Shown here: piece after piece, positions 50,131-62,150 of the stretch
Layout: every line of letters begins with the position of its first letter
Numbering within the stretch: the stretch's first letter is position 1
Source of the DNA: Anseranas semipalmata
Lineage: Eukaryota; Chordata; Aves; Anseriformes; Anseranatidae
Reading direction: 5' to 3'
DNA length: 64,000 nucleotides
Assembly: GCA_013399115.1 (NCBI GenBank)
Contig: VXAA01004301.1
Span: 440,085 to 504,084 of the forward strand
Notes under the pieces: generated by a model
Databases searched by the model: none
The model's input: the letters and a program-made list of their open reading frames with translations, nothing else
What the model was told of the DNA's origin: nothing
Translations under genes and position numbers: made by a program

Positions 50131-51494
50131 CTTTGCTGAAAGCTAAACTGTTTATTTTTAACCTTTCAGAAGATGAAAGCTTTCCTTGCCTTTCATGTCA
50201 GGAGTGTAGCTGTTCTTCTGTGCTTCATTAGGTCTTTTGGCTTCAACCTCACCTGAAACTGAGAGCTGTGCTGTGGGACGACAGATGTGTGGAGGATGCT
50301 AATACCTCTTGCTCTCTTTCCTTTGCTTCACTGGTGTTTCCAGCCCAGTGCAGTGGGAGTCAGACTGCAGGCTGGGACAGTGTGAAGCATCAGATCCAGG
50401 ATCTATGGGGAAGAAAGCAAGGGATGCTCAAAGAGCTGGGATATCTCATGCACATGCATGGAAAAAAGAGAATAATGCCTGTCTTGTCATTAGCCCCAGA
50501 AGCAAAGGATGGAGATGGGACACAGGTAACCCATATGTTGTTTCCAATCTAGAAGACACTGTGGTCTAAAGTTCTTCCAGGAGTGCCCATGTCCTGTACA
50601 GCACAGTTTAAAAGAGTTTTGTAACAATTACCATTGCAAATCCAGCAGAGACATTGAGAAACAAGTGAGTGCTTGGAGCTGAACCTGCAGAAGTATCAGG
50701 GGAGCCCACAGCTTGTATATCATGTCATGAGTCACCCAGGTGAGCTAAGCAGCATGGCATGGTTAGGTAAGAAAGTTTGAAAAACCCTGAGAGAGAGGTA
50801 AGAAATGTAGCTCCCAGCACCTGCAAGAAATTAAGACTCTGTTGAGGACTCTGAAGGTTGCCATCTCCCCTGTGGAGACTCAGCACTGCACCGAGGCCCT
50901 TTGCAGATGACCAATGTAGGAAGGAGCTAATGCAGAAAAGAGAATTCAGGTGGGGGAAGGAATACTGATGTGAGGGGAACAGCCAGGTGGAAGGAACTAG
51001 CAGAAGATGGCATAAATAGGGGTAGGGCAAGAGCATAGGTAAGTCAGCAGGATTTCCTAAAATTCTTCCTTTTCCTGCCTGCTCCTGCCACTGAGGTCTT
51101 CTCCTTGTTCCAAGTACGTTAACTTGATGCTTGTGAGGACAGTGGTGCTAGGCTGGCATGTCTTGGGGAGGTAGTTTTGGTGCCTCCAATTCCTTGGCAG
51201 GATCTGAAGCTGGTGGTGTTTGGAGACCTCCTGCAGTCAGCCCATGAGTTTCACTGCCAACAAATTCCACTCAAAGGATTGCATTTAGATTACCTGTATC
51301 ACTCTTGGTAAGACTTACTTTATTTTTGTCTTTTTCCATAGCACTTCTGCTTTCTTTATTTCATGTTCTTGTTGGTCTAGTGGTGTTAAAAGATATAGCA
51401 GGAGTCAAGTATGGCATGGGACCTGAACCTCCAAGGGTACAAGTAGATATCTGCTCATCAACTTAATGGCCAGTTCCCTGTAATAACTCTCTAG

Positions 51495-51555
51495 TTCGCA
51501 CAGCAAAGCTGCGTAGAGGTTATTTATCTCCACTGATGACACACGAGAGGGAACC
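51495..51555 (-). repeat. MIR SINE fragment, minus orientation
   Basis: CGCACAGCAAAGCTGCGTAGAGGTTATTTATCTCCACTGATGACACACGAG follows the reverse complement of the MIR 3' half ('cacaacaaccctgtgaggtaggtattattatccccattttacagatgag'). Confidence 0.5.
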
Positions 51556-52433
51556 AGCTCCTGTTCCCCCTTTAATAGCCATGATTGCTATTAAGAGCAA
51601 CCAGCAGTGAAACTGCTTCCTTGCCAGTAAGGTCAGTAGCTGCAGCTCCCAATTCACAGGGGAACATGCAGGAAAATACCCCCTTCACATGGCTGCTCTT
51701 CAGCCTTGAAGAGGCTTTGAGCTGCCTGCACGGAGTCTGTGCCAGGTGGAGAAAGGCAGAGGCTTTCATAAGACACCAAACCCATCTAGTTAAGTTGTTC
51801 CAGGGCTGAACTGGGGAGAAAGCACTCTGGTGATCAGAAGGACCTGATGGGAAACAATCTCCTTCACTTTACTTTGTGTAGTTAGCGTTCAGATAAGGTT
51901 CTGGTTAATGTTTTCATTTATTACCTATTGATCTTTGATATTTACCTACTATCTCTCTTTTTTTTTTTTATTATTGATTGATTTGATCCAGCTGGATAGG
52001 AATTAAATACATGATTAGTCTTAGGTTAGCCAAAACTGAATAGTTGAGTTAATGAATGATTTGCCGACAATACTAATTGCTCGGTTTGCTGATAGGCTCC
52101 AGGAACCATGGCAATACAAACTGATATTTATAACAGGTGTCTGGAGCTGGCAGATGTTTAGGGGGAAGAAGCAGATAAGCAGGATTAGGGAATTTCAAAA
52201 AAAAGTTAACCTTTTCCCTTTCTGGGCCACACAGGCCTTGCCTGAGGCATCATTGCTAGCAAAATGAGGCCATTGTAAGATTTATTGGCTCAGTGCAGCA
52301 TTTATTTAGCGACAGTCACAAAAGGTAATTGTGAGCATGTGCAGCCTGGAGTGTTTAATTGCCTCTGCACCAGGGCTCCAGTGCATATGTGGGGAGCGCT
52401 TCCCCCATGCATTAAGCAGAGTCTTTCCCAACG

Positions 52434-52440
52434 TATAAAA
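52434..52440 (+). promoter_or_regulatory. TATA-like site upstream of CpG-rich patch
   Basis: CGTATAAAACAC lies 43 bases upstream of an ATG at 52,483 (AGTG-ATG-G: G at -3 and +4). TATA box, CpG-bearing downstream DNA and good start context occur together, which is more promoter-like than the isolated TATA matches elsewhere. No Inr or known proximal elements were recognised. Confidence 0.25.
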
Positions 52441-52482
52441 CACTGCGCATTTGCAAGCCTGCAGCATCGCCACCACAAAGTG

Positions 52483-52734
52483 ATGGGGAGCAGTGCCTGG
52501 GGAAGGGCAGCGGAGCACTGGTTTGCTGCTGGTTTCGTCCCTGTGCAAAACCTCTCCTGGAGCATCGCGTCTGTTGGCTCTGTCCCACAGGGCAGCCGTC
52601 CTCAGCAGCAAAACAGGCGCCCGCGTGCCTGTCTGCAGGTGTGCGTCAGCCAGGACCAGGGAGAAAAGCGGGGAGGGGAAAGAGAAAAGGACAAAAGATC
52701 TTGGTTATTTCAATCTCAAAAGATTTCTATTTAA
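52483..52734 (+). CDS. Unrecognised 83-codon open frame in CpG-rich patch
   Basis: The frame is open from 52,285; ATG 52,483 has good context. It starts MGSSAWGRAAEHWFAAG, passes through a Gln/Arg-rich PQQQNRRPRA segment and ends in a Lys/Arg/Glu-rich KRGGEREKDKRS tail. I know no such protein. Another plus frame (52,493-52,927, 144 codons) and two minus frames (52,302-52,611) overlap it. Inside it, 52,591-52,638 is bracketed by TGTCCCACAG and GTGTGC, so a 48-nt microexon is an alternative reading. A chance ORF from composition is most likely. Confidence 0.15.
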   Translation: MGSSAWGRAAEHWFAAGFVPVQNLSWSIASVGSVPQGSRPQQQNRRPRACLQVCVSQDQGEKRGGEREKDKRSWLFQSQKISI

Positions 52735-53082
52735 AAGAAAGGGAAAAAAAAAAATCACAACTCTTTCTATTCACTTCTTCCTGCCTGTTTTCCCTAGGGG
52801 GATTTATCTTTTCTTTCCCAGTTTTCCTCCTTTACAAGCACACTTCTTTGTTTTTGCCATTGAGAGAAGAGGAAGAAAAGAAAGTATGTGGGAGGAAACA
52901 AAGGAGAAAAGGATAGGCACAACCTGAAAAAACATTTAATTTCTTTATCATTGCCTAAAAACAGGAAATAGTGGTTTTTGGTTTTTTTTTTTAATGTAGA
53001 GGTCATTTAAAATAATTTTTCCAAACCCGCTTACCAAGCCATTGCTTGTGTCTCATTGAGTGAGCAACAATGAGATGGTCTT

Positions 53083-53096
53083 AAAAAAAAAAAAAA
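53083..53096. repeat. Poly-A tract (14 A)
   Basis: Run of 14 A after GGTCTT. Confidence 0.93.
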
Positions 53097-53329
53097 GTGA
53101 CAAGACTGAGAAAAACTTTCATTTTTGTATAGCTTCTTCATTACCCATTATGGTACTTAATGGTACTTTTATTGATGTCTTCCACACTTTGTATGTAGGA
53201 GTGTGCAACCTGATTAACCTGTTTGGCTTTGAAGGGGGAGCAGCCTGGGCTGCTTAACCCCGTGAGGAAGCAGCACCTGTTGGTGGAGGCAAGCCAGACC
53301 AGCACCCTGCACCCTTGCTCAGCAAGGAG

Positions 53330-53345
53330 AAAAAAAAAAAAAAAA
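53330..53345. repeat. Poly-A tract (16 A)
   Basis: Run of 16 A, followed 15 bases later by the (GTTT)n array. Confidence 0.95.
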
Positions 53346-53360
53346 GAGGGTTTTTATTGA

Positions 53361-53386
53361 GTTTGTTTGTTTGTTTGTTTGTTTTT
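53361..53386. repeat. (GTTT)n simple repeat
   Basis: About six GTTT units followed by T-rich sequence. Together with the preceding A16 this forms an A-rich/T-rich inverted pair. Confidence 0.95.
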
Positions 53387-55586
53387 TATTATTTTATTTT
53401 CCCTTTACGTAAGAAGAGGCTGCAGCCTGCACATGAGACTGTGGTGAGGGTGGAAGAAAGGAGCGGGGTGGGATGCCAGGGCTGAGCTGGCCCTGATGGC
53501 CAGGAGAAACCATCTGGGGCCGTGCCCGAAGGAAAAGGGAAGCTCAGCCAGGAGGGCTGCTGAGGTTGGCCATCTCCAAACTGGGTTCAGGGTGGAAACT
53601 GGAAAGCACAGCACACTGATAATCGGGAAGGATCTGGTTTAAGGGCTGAAATGAAATGTTCTGCATTGCTGTAGAACTCCAAGTCTCGATTTTCCTGTGG
53701 CGTGCAGGATTCATCTCTGGGTCCTGCAGTTTATGAGATAATGGACTGTGTAACTGTTCCTCATCTCTGTGACTAGCGGCTCCTTTTTGGCACGCGTCCT
53801 AGAACTCAAAGCAGTGTAATTTTTAATTCTCGATATCACAACTAATTATACTATTACAACTAGCTGTAATATTACAACTAACATTATTCATCTTAGCCTT
53901 GGTCATCCTTTCTATTTTATAAATCCTACTTCTTCTGTGCAGATTAAATTCTGAGGCTATTAACGTTTTGATTACGGTTTAGTCATATTAAATTATCCCT
54001 TGGTAGTAAGGCTGTCCTGTCAACCACATTGATACCTACAATTAATTGAGAAGATAACTGGTAGTTTGATGTGAAGGCTGTGCCTGAGTAGGACGGCAAG
54101 CCTCACGGAGCCTCGTGCGGGCTCAGGTGTAGCCTTCCTCCTTCCTTGCAGTGAGGCTGCAGACAAAACAGAGTCGGGCTGTGAAAGGGGACAGGATTTG
54201 GTCCTTCTTCCACATTGACCCTATCAAGTCTGGGTGGCTGTATGCTGAAGAATCGCTAGGTATTTAAGGCTTCTTGGGTGACACAGGAGGGAGAGATATT
54301 GTGAAGAGCGAATCAAATTACCATCAGATATTCTGCTTAATATTGTGTCCCCATCCTTGCATGTCCAAAGGGCCTCAGGGAACAAAAATCACCGGATTTG
54401 AGTGCTTTGGCCCAGGTGTACAATACTGCTGCCCAGCTATGCAGCTGCATAGGGCACTTTCACTGGGATGTTTGGGGGTCCCTGAGGGCTCTGTGCCATG
54501 GAACCTCCTATTATGAGGCAAAAGGCTTTGGGGCAATTTCCAAATATGTGTCACTGCTGTATTGAACAGGCCCAGGGAAGCAGCTCCATGTCTTGTCTTT
54601 TTGGCAGTGGTTGTCCATAGATAGGAGATGCGGTGGAAGGGCTGCTCACCATAGGCATGGTGCAAAATGTTCCTGCCTTATTTATTTCTCTTTCCCCCCA
54701 CTGGGATATACAATGAGCTATGATTTTCTTTTCCCATAATTATTGATACAGTGGCTGGTAAACGCTTCCTTGTCTTCTCACCAGTCTCAAAGGTTACCTT
54801 GTTAACGAGGAGGTTTTCAGATATTCGCTAACGGTGTTCCCTTTGGGGGGGAGCAGGGTGTCTTTTAATAGTTGTTTGATGCTGTTCATATGGGCAGGCT
54901 GCAAGATAACAAGGGAAATGATTGTCTGCTTCACTGATCAGAGGCTGTAATAATCGCTTGCTTGGTGCTATGCATTCAGTCCCTGACAAACCAAGAGGCA
55001 TTTGCCATTTTGGCTGATGCTATTTTTACCCCTGACACATACCAGTCGGGTATGGTTTTGTTGCATCTAATTGCAAGTGATCTTTGATTTTTTTTTTTTT
55101 CTTTTATATCTCCAGAGGCATATCTTTTGGAGTGCCAGCAGCAGGCAATATGATTTCAAAGCATTTGGGAATGCCAATTAAAGCTTATTTATGTGATGAT
55201 TGGACTGCCTTAGAGCTCAGTGCCCACCAGAACGCACTGTGGCCTTAGAAGAAGGGAATTTACTTCCCTGCCTGCATCTGATGAGAAGGGAGGCTTGTGT
55301 GATGACAGCTACTGTTCTCTGGAGTTGAGCACTTCAGCTCAATTTTTTCTGTCTGCAAAAAGCAGTGTGTCCATCCTTGCGTGGAGGTTGATGGATTTTC
55401 ACGTCCATTTTTCTCTATACAAATATATGTTCTTGTACTTAAAAATACCAGAAAAAAAAATCTATCCCCAAAAGAAGAAATATTTTGTCTTACTAATATC
55501 CAAATGGAATAGCATTAAGTTTGGTTTCTCCTGATTTATTTGTTAATTCCACTAAACCAAGGTGGGTGAAGTTGACTTGTGGTGTC

Positions 55587-55611
55587 TTTTTTTTTTTTTN
55601 NNNNNNNNNNG

Positions 55612-55642
<31 letters not shown>
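55587..55642. other. Assembly gap in poly-T: T13 - N11 - GGG - T29
   Basis: Thirteen T (55587-55599), 11 N (55600-55610), GGG, then 29 T (55614-55642), the longest homopolymer in the window. The gap probably reflects read failure in a long T tract. GGG between two T runs may be real, or a base-calling artefact at the gap edge. Confidence 0.98.
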
Positions 55643-56603
55643 GAGCACTGGTGGAACTTTGAAAAAACAGTAGGACAGCATTAAATATCCTATATTTTGG
55701 ACATAGGACGGCTTCTGCTGCCAATGCGTTGGGGGTCTTCCCTCTGTTCCTCTGTCTATGGGGTGGGCATAGGGCATGAAAACTCTGCTGATCAACTTCT
55801 TCCTTCCTTCTCTTATTCTTGTTAGTTGTTACTGTTCCCAGAAACCTTCTTGAATTTGGGTTTGGCGGGGTCCTGTTGCCTTCTCCTGTGCAGCAAGAGT
55901 GTTGCTGCCTTAGCTTTTGGCAGCTGGGAGAAATGGTGGACCACACTGTAAAACTGAATGAGATTTCATCCTGCAGGATTTGTCCATTGTATATGAAGCT
56001 CACACATCCTATAAATAAGCAGTCTGCATATGTTAGGGCACCAAAGTAGGAGGACAACGTCAGAAGATATTTACCGCTTGCCTGAAGAGAAGTCAGTTTA
56101 GATGAAAGCTTTGTGGCCAGATTTTTCCAAAGAGCTTACTCACATGATTGGGGTCAGCTCTCATTTAATCACTAAAATTAGTGACAGGGCTTCTAGGCAA
56201 ACTGGCTGTTTTGGGCACTAAACAGCTTTGACTGTCTGGCCATAAAAGTCCCAGTAAGGGTTGCTGAGTGTTAAGAAAAAAAACAGTTGTTTATGGAGTT
56301 TCTCTGACAGAAGTGAACCTCCTGGAAACATGTCCCTCATGCTGCCTGCTCAGCTCCTGAAAATCTACTTCTGTCTTGTACGCAGGTAGTGAAAACTTGG
56401 AGATATATACAAGCACATATAGATAAATACAGACATAACATACATGTGTAGCTGGAAAGCTCTTCAGCTGAGCAGCTATTGGAGCTGCCGAGCTCTCAAG
56501 GGATGAATGATTGAATGCAAGTAGTCAACATGGTACACCAGGTTCCAATAAGAAAACAAGAAAATGGCAGTATAGCACAGCATCCCCAGAAATGGTAAGG
56601 TTT

Positions 56604-56625
56604 AAAAATAAATAAATAAATAAAA
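56604..56625. repeat. (AAAT)n simple repeat
   Basis: Five AAAT units preceded by TTTAAAAAT. Confidence 0.93.
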
Positions 56626-57227
56626 GGAAACAGAATAGCAAACTTTTCACTATCTCCTATTTTTCTTGTTGCTGTTTTGTCCTTTGTTTTTAGCTCTAAA
56701 AGCCTAAAGCTTTTCCTACAATGGGTAGGGTGAGATATATTTTTAGAACACAATAAGGGTCTCATGAGGCTAGAGCTGGAACTAATAAGGAAAAGAGTAA
56801 TTGAGACAGGGCAAGAACCAAATGATGTTTCACTTATTATTCTGAAAAATTCCAATGAAAAGGAAGTGAAAACAACTGGGATTAATATAAAAGTCTCACT
56901 TGCATTTTGACTTCTTGAAGTCAAACAGAACAAGAAATGTTTGTTAAGAAATGAAAAACTGAAATATTCTTTTTGAGTTTTTCATATGAAACACTTTAAT
57001 CCATTACATGAAATATCTATAAAATATTTTTCCATATATCCTGAAGAAAATTGTTCCTTTAGAAAATACCTGACCCTTCTTTCTTTCCCTGTGTCAGGTA
57101 CTTTAAGTTTAATGTAAAAATCACAAGATTTGGTAATACAGGTGGCAGCAAATGAAATTGAAGACCTTCACTGACCTGCCTAGCAGTGAATGATGCCCTG
57201 CCACACGCTGCCCGGTTTGTCGTAACT

Positions 57228-57303
57228 CATGTGCAAGTAAGCAGGACAGCCCGGGTTCTTAAAAACCCATACTCCTACATGCCAAGTTCACTCTATGCAC
57301 TAA
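57228..57303 (-). repeat. MIR SINE fragment, minus orientation, 5' part
   Basis: GCAAGTAAGCAGGACAGCCCGGGTTCTTAAAAACCCATACTCCTACATGCC ... TCACTCTATGCACTA follows the reverse complement of the MIR 5' half ('gtaagtggcagagccgggattcgaacccaggtctcctgactcc ... gctctttccacta'). Confidence 0.5.
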
Positions 57304-58242
57304 CTTAACCCATGTTTGCAAATGGGTGCATTTTGCACGGCATATTTTACTATTTGAAGAACACTCACATTTGCCAAGACAGGATATATGGTTTGATTCA
57401 CCCAAGAGCTCAATGTATTTATGAGAAATAATAGTAAGCAAAGACAGGTAGGTGGTTAATAGAGCTTTCTGGGGCTATAATAGGGAAAGCTGTAATTAAT
57501 TTTTATTTCATGTTACATAAACGTTTAGTAGGAAAGGATTTGCATGTGTGCTTGATCCTTTAGTGTGCCCTCTTCCTTTCACTGTTTGTGTATGGATGGG
57601 AAAAATACAGTTCAATAGACATAGAGCCCAGCTGATCTGCCACTTTAAAGTATTTCAGGCATTTATGACAAGGGCTTTCTCATGAGCTGCCTCAAAATCA
57701 TGCCCTTAATAAGCACTGCTACAAGCCTGGGAGCTGGTGGTCTGCAGGCTTATTCCAGGTTTTGGTGCCATTTTGATGGGAAAGTGATCAAAACAACCAT
57801 AGCTGTCCCTAATTGCCAGCTACTGTAGATATAATGTAAATAAGTAGTACTCAAAGCAGGACTTTTGTCAGAAAAGCCCTTGCAAGACCATTGAATATAT
57901 CTGCAGGAGAATCTGCAAGTTCATTAATCAATTTTTTCATGAGCTAGGAGATATATTTATAATTAAGACAAATGAAGAAAGGGTGGTTCTGCGGGTTTCT
58001 TTATGGCAGTAATGGAAAGTCAGAGCTTTATTTCAAGAGTATACCTGCCGTCCCTTGGGAACCGAAGCAGGCACTGAGCGATAAGGCCATGGCCTTTGAT
58101 CATTTGTCAAAATTAAACCTCGCTGAACATCCTCGCTGGGTGAAATTCAGCCCTTGGATATACAGGTAGTTCTTATTAAAGAAATGCATCTAAGAGCTAA
58201 ATGAAGCTGTAGGAGTCCTATCCCCCACAAATCTGATCAGGG

Positions 58243-58250
58243 TATAAAAG
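58243..58250 (+). promoter_or_regulatory. TATA-box match (AGGGTATAAAAGC)
   Basis: Same GGGTATAAAAG core as at 18,386. No ORF, CpG cluster or other promoter feature follows, so this is probably a chance match. Confidence 0.1.
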
Positions 58251-61200
58251 CAAATTTTTGCTATCAGTTATACAGAGCGGGTAGTATTGTATCAGTGAAT
58301 GAAGTCCTGCAGAGCTCTGATCAAAATAATCTTTATGGAAACTATTAAAGTGGGCTTGGCTATCTCAGGGTCTTTTTATTATTATTATTATATCTTTGTC
58401 AGTGATCACCCAGAACAAAATTTTCAGACTTTCCAGGAAATTAACTGAAGATCAGTTACAGTGCTGTCTTCCAAATTTATGGCTCTGCAACTAACTACAG
58501 ACCCAGACGTACGGTGATAAATAATCTCTCATGTCCTCTAGCCCATCAAATAGAAATTTGCTTCCTTGGGAGTAGGCAAAATGAAATTGGTGCATTACAA
58601 ACAAATTTATTAAAAGGTGCATTCAATCCTTCATGAAACATGAGGAATCATCAGTCCTTAGTAGGGAATGAGATTTTTTTTAATTTTATTTTTAATATGA
58701 ATGTATCTGAGAAACTCAATAAGAGAACTGGCATGGAGTAAGTTTACCTTCTGAATGTCAAAAGCAAAGGCCAAACCTGGAGCTGATTACTGGCTGCATA
58801 ACCTGGCAGTTCAGAAACAAAGAGTTGGGAGTCATAGCTAAATTATTTGTAAGGTAATTCGGCTTGACCTTAATGAGGGTTAAAGTCCCACAGACCATGG
58901 AGGAGTCTATTAATCTCTCTGGCACTGGAAGCACTTGGGGATTTCTCTTATTGTGTCATTGCAAACTCGTTTGTCGCTTGTGAAGTCTCAAGGAAGACAA
59001 GATTCTCTTTATTTTTTAATAAATAAGACTAACAGCAACGATGGAAAACATTCAACTGGAGATCCGCGTTCAACTTCTCCCTTTGGTGCTGGGGGAGTTG
59101 TGTGCCCCAAAGCTTTATCTAGAGCAGGCAGAGGAGCACATGGCACTGAGGTGGGCTGAGCAGGTGATGGTGGCAGCATTTCTGGATGGGTCCCTCCAGG
59201 CTGCTCGAGGACGCGGTCCAGGAAAAAGCTCAGAGGTGACTCTAGTCCTTCTGGTTGCTTTGGGCCCACTGTGAACTGGAAAACCAGTTTAAGTGGCTAA
59301 AATGGTGCCCGGATACCGTGGTGAATGCCCAGAGTCAGATGGATAAAAGGACGTTGTGCTCTTTAGTCTAGGAGAAGAATGATCCAGTTTCTCCCTTTGC
59401 ACAAACTCTGTTTAGCCCATCACTTTGTCTATCTTGAGCTTTCATTGATGCAGGTAAGGACAGGTGCTATGATGGGATAAGAAACAACTCCTGGTCACCT
59501 TAGAGAGAAGATAACCAAGGAAGGTTACTCATCTGAAAGGTTTTGCTTATGCACAAGTAAACGAAAGCAGGGATGTTTCACGAGCTGGTGGCTAGCGAAT
59601 AATAAAAGCACTTCCTGCACATTTCCAGCCTTCACCATACAGCATGGTACTGGTACCTTCATCTGCTCAAACTCTTAAATTTTGTCAGTTGTTCCTGGCC
59701 CTCCTGTCAGCAGTCGCTGAGGAGCTCATCTATCAGATGCCTGGTTTGTACAGACACGTACCAGGGAGATAACAAAAGCAAAATGCCTCCTCCCAGCCCC
59801 GCAGTGCCAGAGAGCCCTACCTGTAAGGTTTTCTGTAAGGTTTTCCATCCATACAGCAAGTCCTAGTGCTTGTGCAGACATGGATTCCAGCTCCTCATCT
59901 CCTGACTACAGCGTAGGTTTGGGCCAGTTTTCCTCCTGTGAGTAAATAACCATGGTGATTACTAGGCATGAATGATGCATCTTAAATTCCACTTGGTAGA
60001 TTATTTTTGCATTAGTGAAGATGACATAAGAGCATCCTGTGGCTGTTTGCACACCTGGTTTCTCCTATGCTTATTTGCTCAGGAATGGAGAAAGAAGTTC
60101 AGACACCAAAACCAGGCAGTTGTAATAAAAGCTGTACAGACCTCTGGGCAGTGCAAGCTACGTGAGAGCAGCCGCAAGCTCCTGGGCTGCTCTGCAAGCA
60201 TGTCAGAGTAATTGCGGGGTTCCCATCCTACAAACAGCAGGTTGAAGAACAGGCTCAAAGTCAGGGCTTGTATTGCTTGTAGTGGGTTTTGATTCTAAAA
60301 TAGAGTTGTTGGGTTTTTTTGTTTGTTTTTAAGTGATGTTATTCAGAATTCTTTTTTAATGGTAGTGTTATTACCTGCTCTGGAAAGATATTTTAGCAGT
60401 TTAGACACCTCAATATTTCAGGGAGATCTCGTATTTTAGTAGGAAACTAATTTTGTGTTTAACTCATAGCAGTATCTTTTGCAACCTGTTTTTAATGGGA
60501 AAAGTAAAGATAAATTCAACCTAGTGCAGATCATAACAATAATATACAGCATCTTCTTCCATCCCTTTTTGGGGCAGACCTGCCAGCCCATGTTACATAG
60601 AGCTCTCTGGTGGCAGCAGAAGATGCAGAAAGTGCTGCCATCCATCTTCTCCTGCACTTAGCTAGACCCATTGACGTCCACAGAATGTAATGGCAAAAAG
60701 GCTTTCCGAAGCCATTCAGCTCCAAAAACCTGAGTTATCATCATCATTGCTGTATCTCAGTCTGACTGGAAAAATGATTTCTCAGTCAAAATGTCTCGTA
60801 AACATGCACATTTGATTCAATTTCATCGGAGGCTGTCCCTCACTGTGAATTTGGAAGGCTCATCCACATGTGAAGGAGGAATGAAATAGCGAGCAATTTG
60901 CTTACCACCATCCCTCTGGCTCTGGTTCAGATGGGAAGGGATCGGTGCAAATGCCGGTTGCCCTGGGAAAGGGAGACTCTGGCAGGCATTGGGAGCCAGT
61001 CCCAGTTTTGGCTTGGTGCAGCCATCTGGGCACGGACCAGGCTCAGCCGAAACCTGACTTTCCTGTCTCTGTGTGGTGTAGTTTGGTTTCAGGCTCCCGG
61101 GGTGTCTTGACCACGGGGGTCAGTAGAGATCTGGGAAGGGGGAAAATTCAAGTTGCTTTTCCACTCGTACATCGCTGGGTAGGGATGGGGCTGGCCTGGC

Positions 61201-62128
61201 ACCAGCTGACGGCGGACAGGGTCTTACGCTGCACGCGCTTACAGGCCTGAGTAAATCTACTTGTGCTAATGGCCTTATTAAGCTCAAGCCTGTATATGTT
61301 ACCAATCTACACAAAGAGAAATTAGTGCCTGGATTAGATTAGTCACTGAAGGCTGTGAACGTACAGCTGTTTGCCAAATTGCACACTTTTTTTTTTTGCG
61401 TAGACTTTTACTGATAGCAATTTGAAGGCAGTCATTAGAGCCATCAGCCTTTGAATGAGAAATTTCAAGGGATACTTCAGTATAAATCTGCTCCTCTGCT
61501 ATAAGAAATTATTCCTGATTTGCTCCAGGCTATGGAAAGCAATTACATGAATTTTTCACAATAACCCGTTTCTTCCAAACAGGGGTAGCACTTCTGGCTA
61601 TAAACAGATGTACTTTTACTTCCAATTAACTGTGTGGGTGTGTAAACATAAGGAAAACTGCTTTTTCAATTTGAATTTAATAACCAGAAAATGGTTGGAA
61701 GAAGATCATCGTTTACAGTGAGAACACGAGACTCTGGCCATTCTTACTCCCTTCTGCAAGGCAGCTGGATTTGTGAAAACAGGCATACCCTTTCCCATTA
61801 AATCATAAATACTGCAGAATTTACTCCGTATCAGCTCCTAGGTTCCAAGATTTAGGAAATGGTGTGATATCCATTTTTGGAGCTCAACTTGCCGTAACTC
61901 ACGCTGCTGCAGTTTTCTTTCAAACTTCAGCTGTGGTTCTATCCCAGACACTCCAGAGCTGCTTTGTAATCCCTGGCTGCTGCTGAATTCGTGCCCTGGT
62001 GATATAAATGTTAAAGGGATGCAGCTGGTAACTTTGCCCAGCCATTGAACTGCCTTGTGTAGGCCTATTTCTGAGAGCTGCTATCAATGAATGTGTGTTA
62101 CCTCCTTTGAGCTACAGTGAAAAATGCT

Positions 62129-62150
62129 TTATTATTATTATTATTATTAT
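62129..62150. repeat. (TTA)7 microsatellite
   Basis: Seven TTA units ending in an AAAAATAA tract. Confidence 0.96.

Larger units (their letters stand above)
45901..52280. other. Noncoding DNA, no gene seen
   Basis: No recognisable exon. Frames at 47,743-48,099 and 47,958-48,149 are alternating Tyr-Ile translations of the (TA)n array. Simple repeats, two eroded interspersed repeats and an AT-rich palindrome-containing segment are listed separately. Confidence 0.65.
52281..57500. other. GC/CpG-rich patch then noncoding DNA with second assembly gap
   Basis: The first 400 bases (52,420-52,690) are the most CpG-rich interior patch in the window and carry overlapping ORFs on both strands. The rest is plain DNA with homopolymers, (GTTT)n, the second gap and a minus-strand MIR fragment. 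The frames at 55,493-55,795 and 55,536-56,057 are lysine runs read through the poly-T/N tract and are not genes. Confidence 0.6.

Noticed and set aside
55493..56057. Minus-strand frames of 100 and 173 codons with lysine runs
   Set aside because: They read through the poly-T tract and the N gap; the lysine runs and unknown residues are artefacts of the homopolymer.
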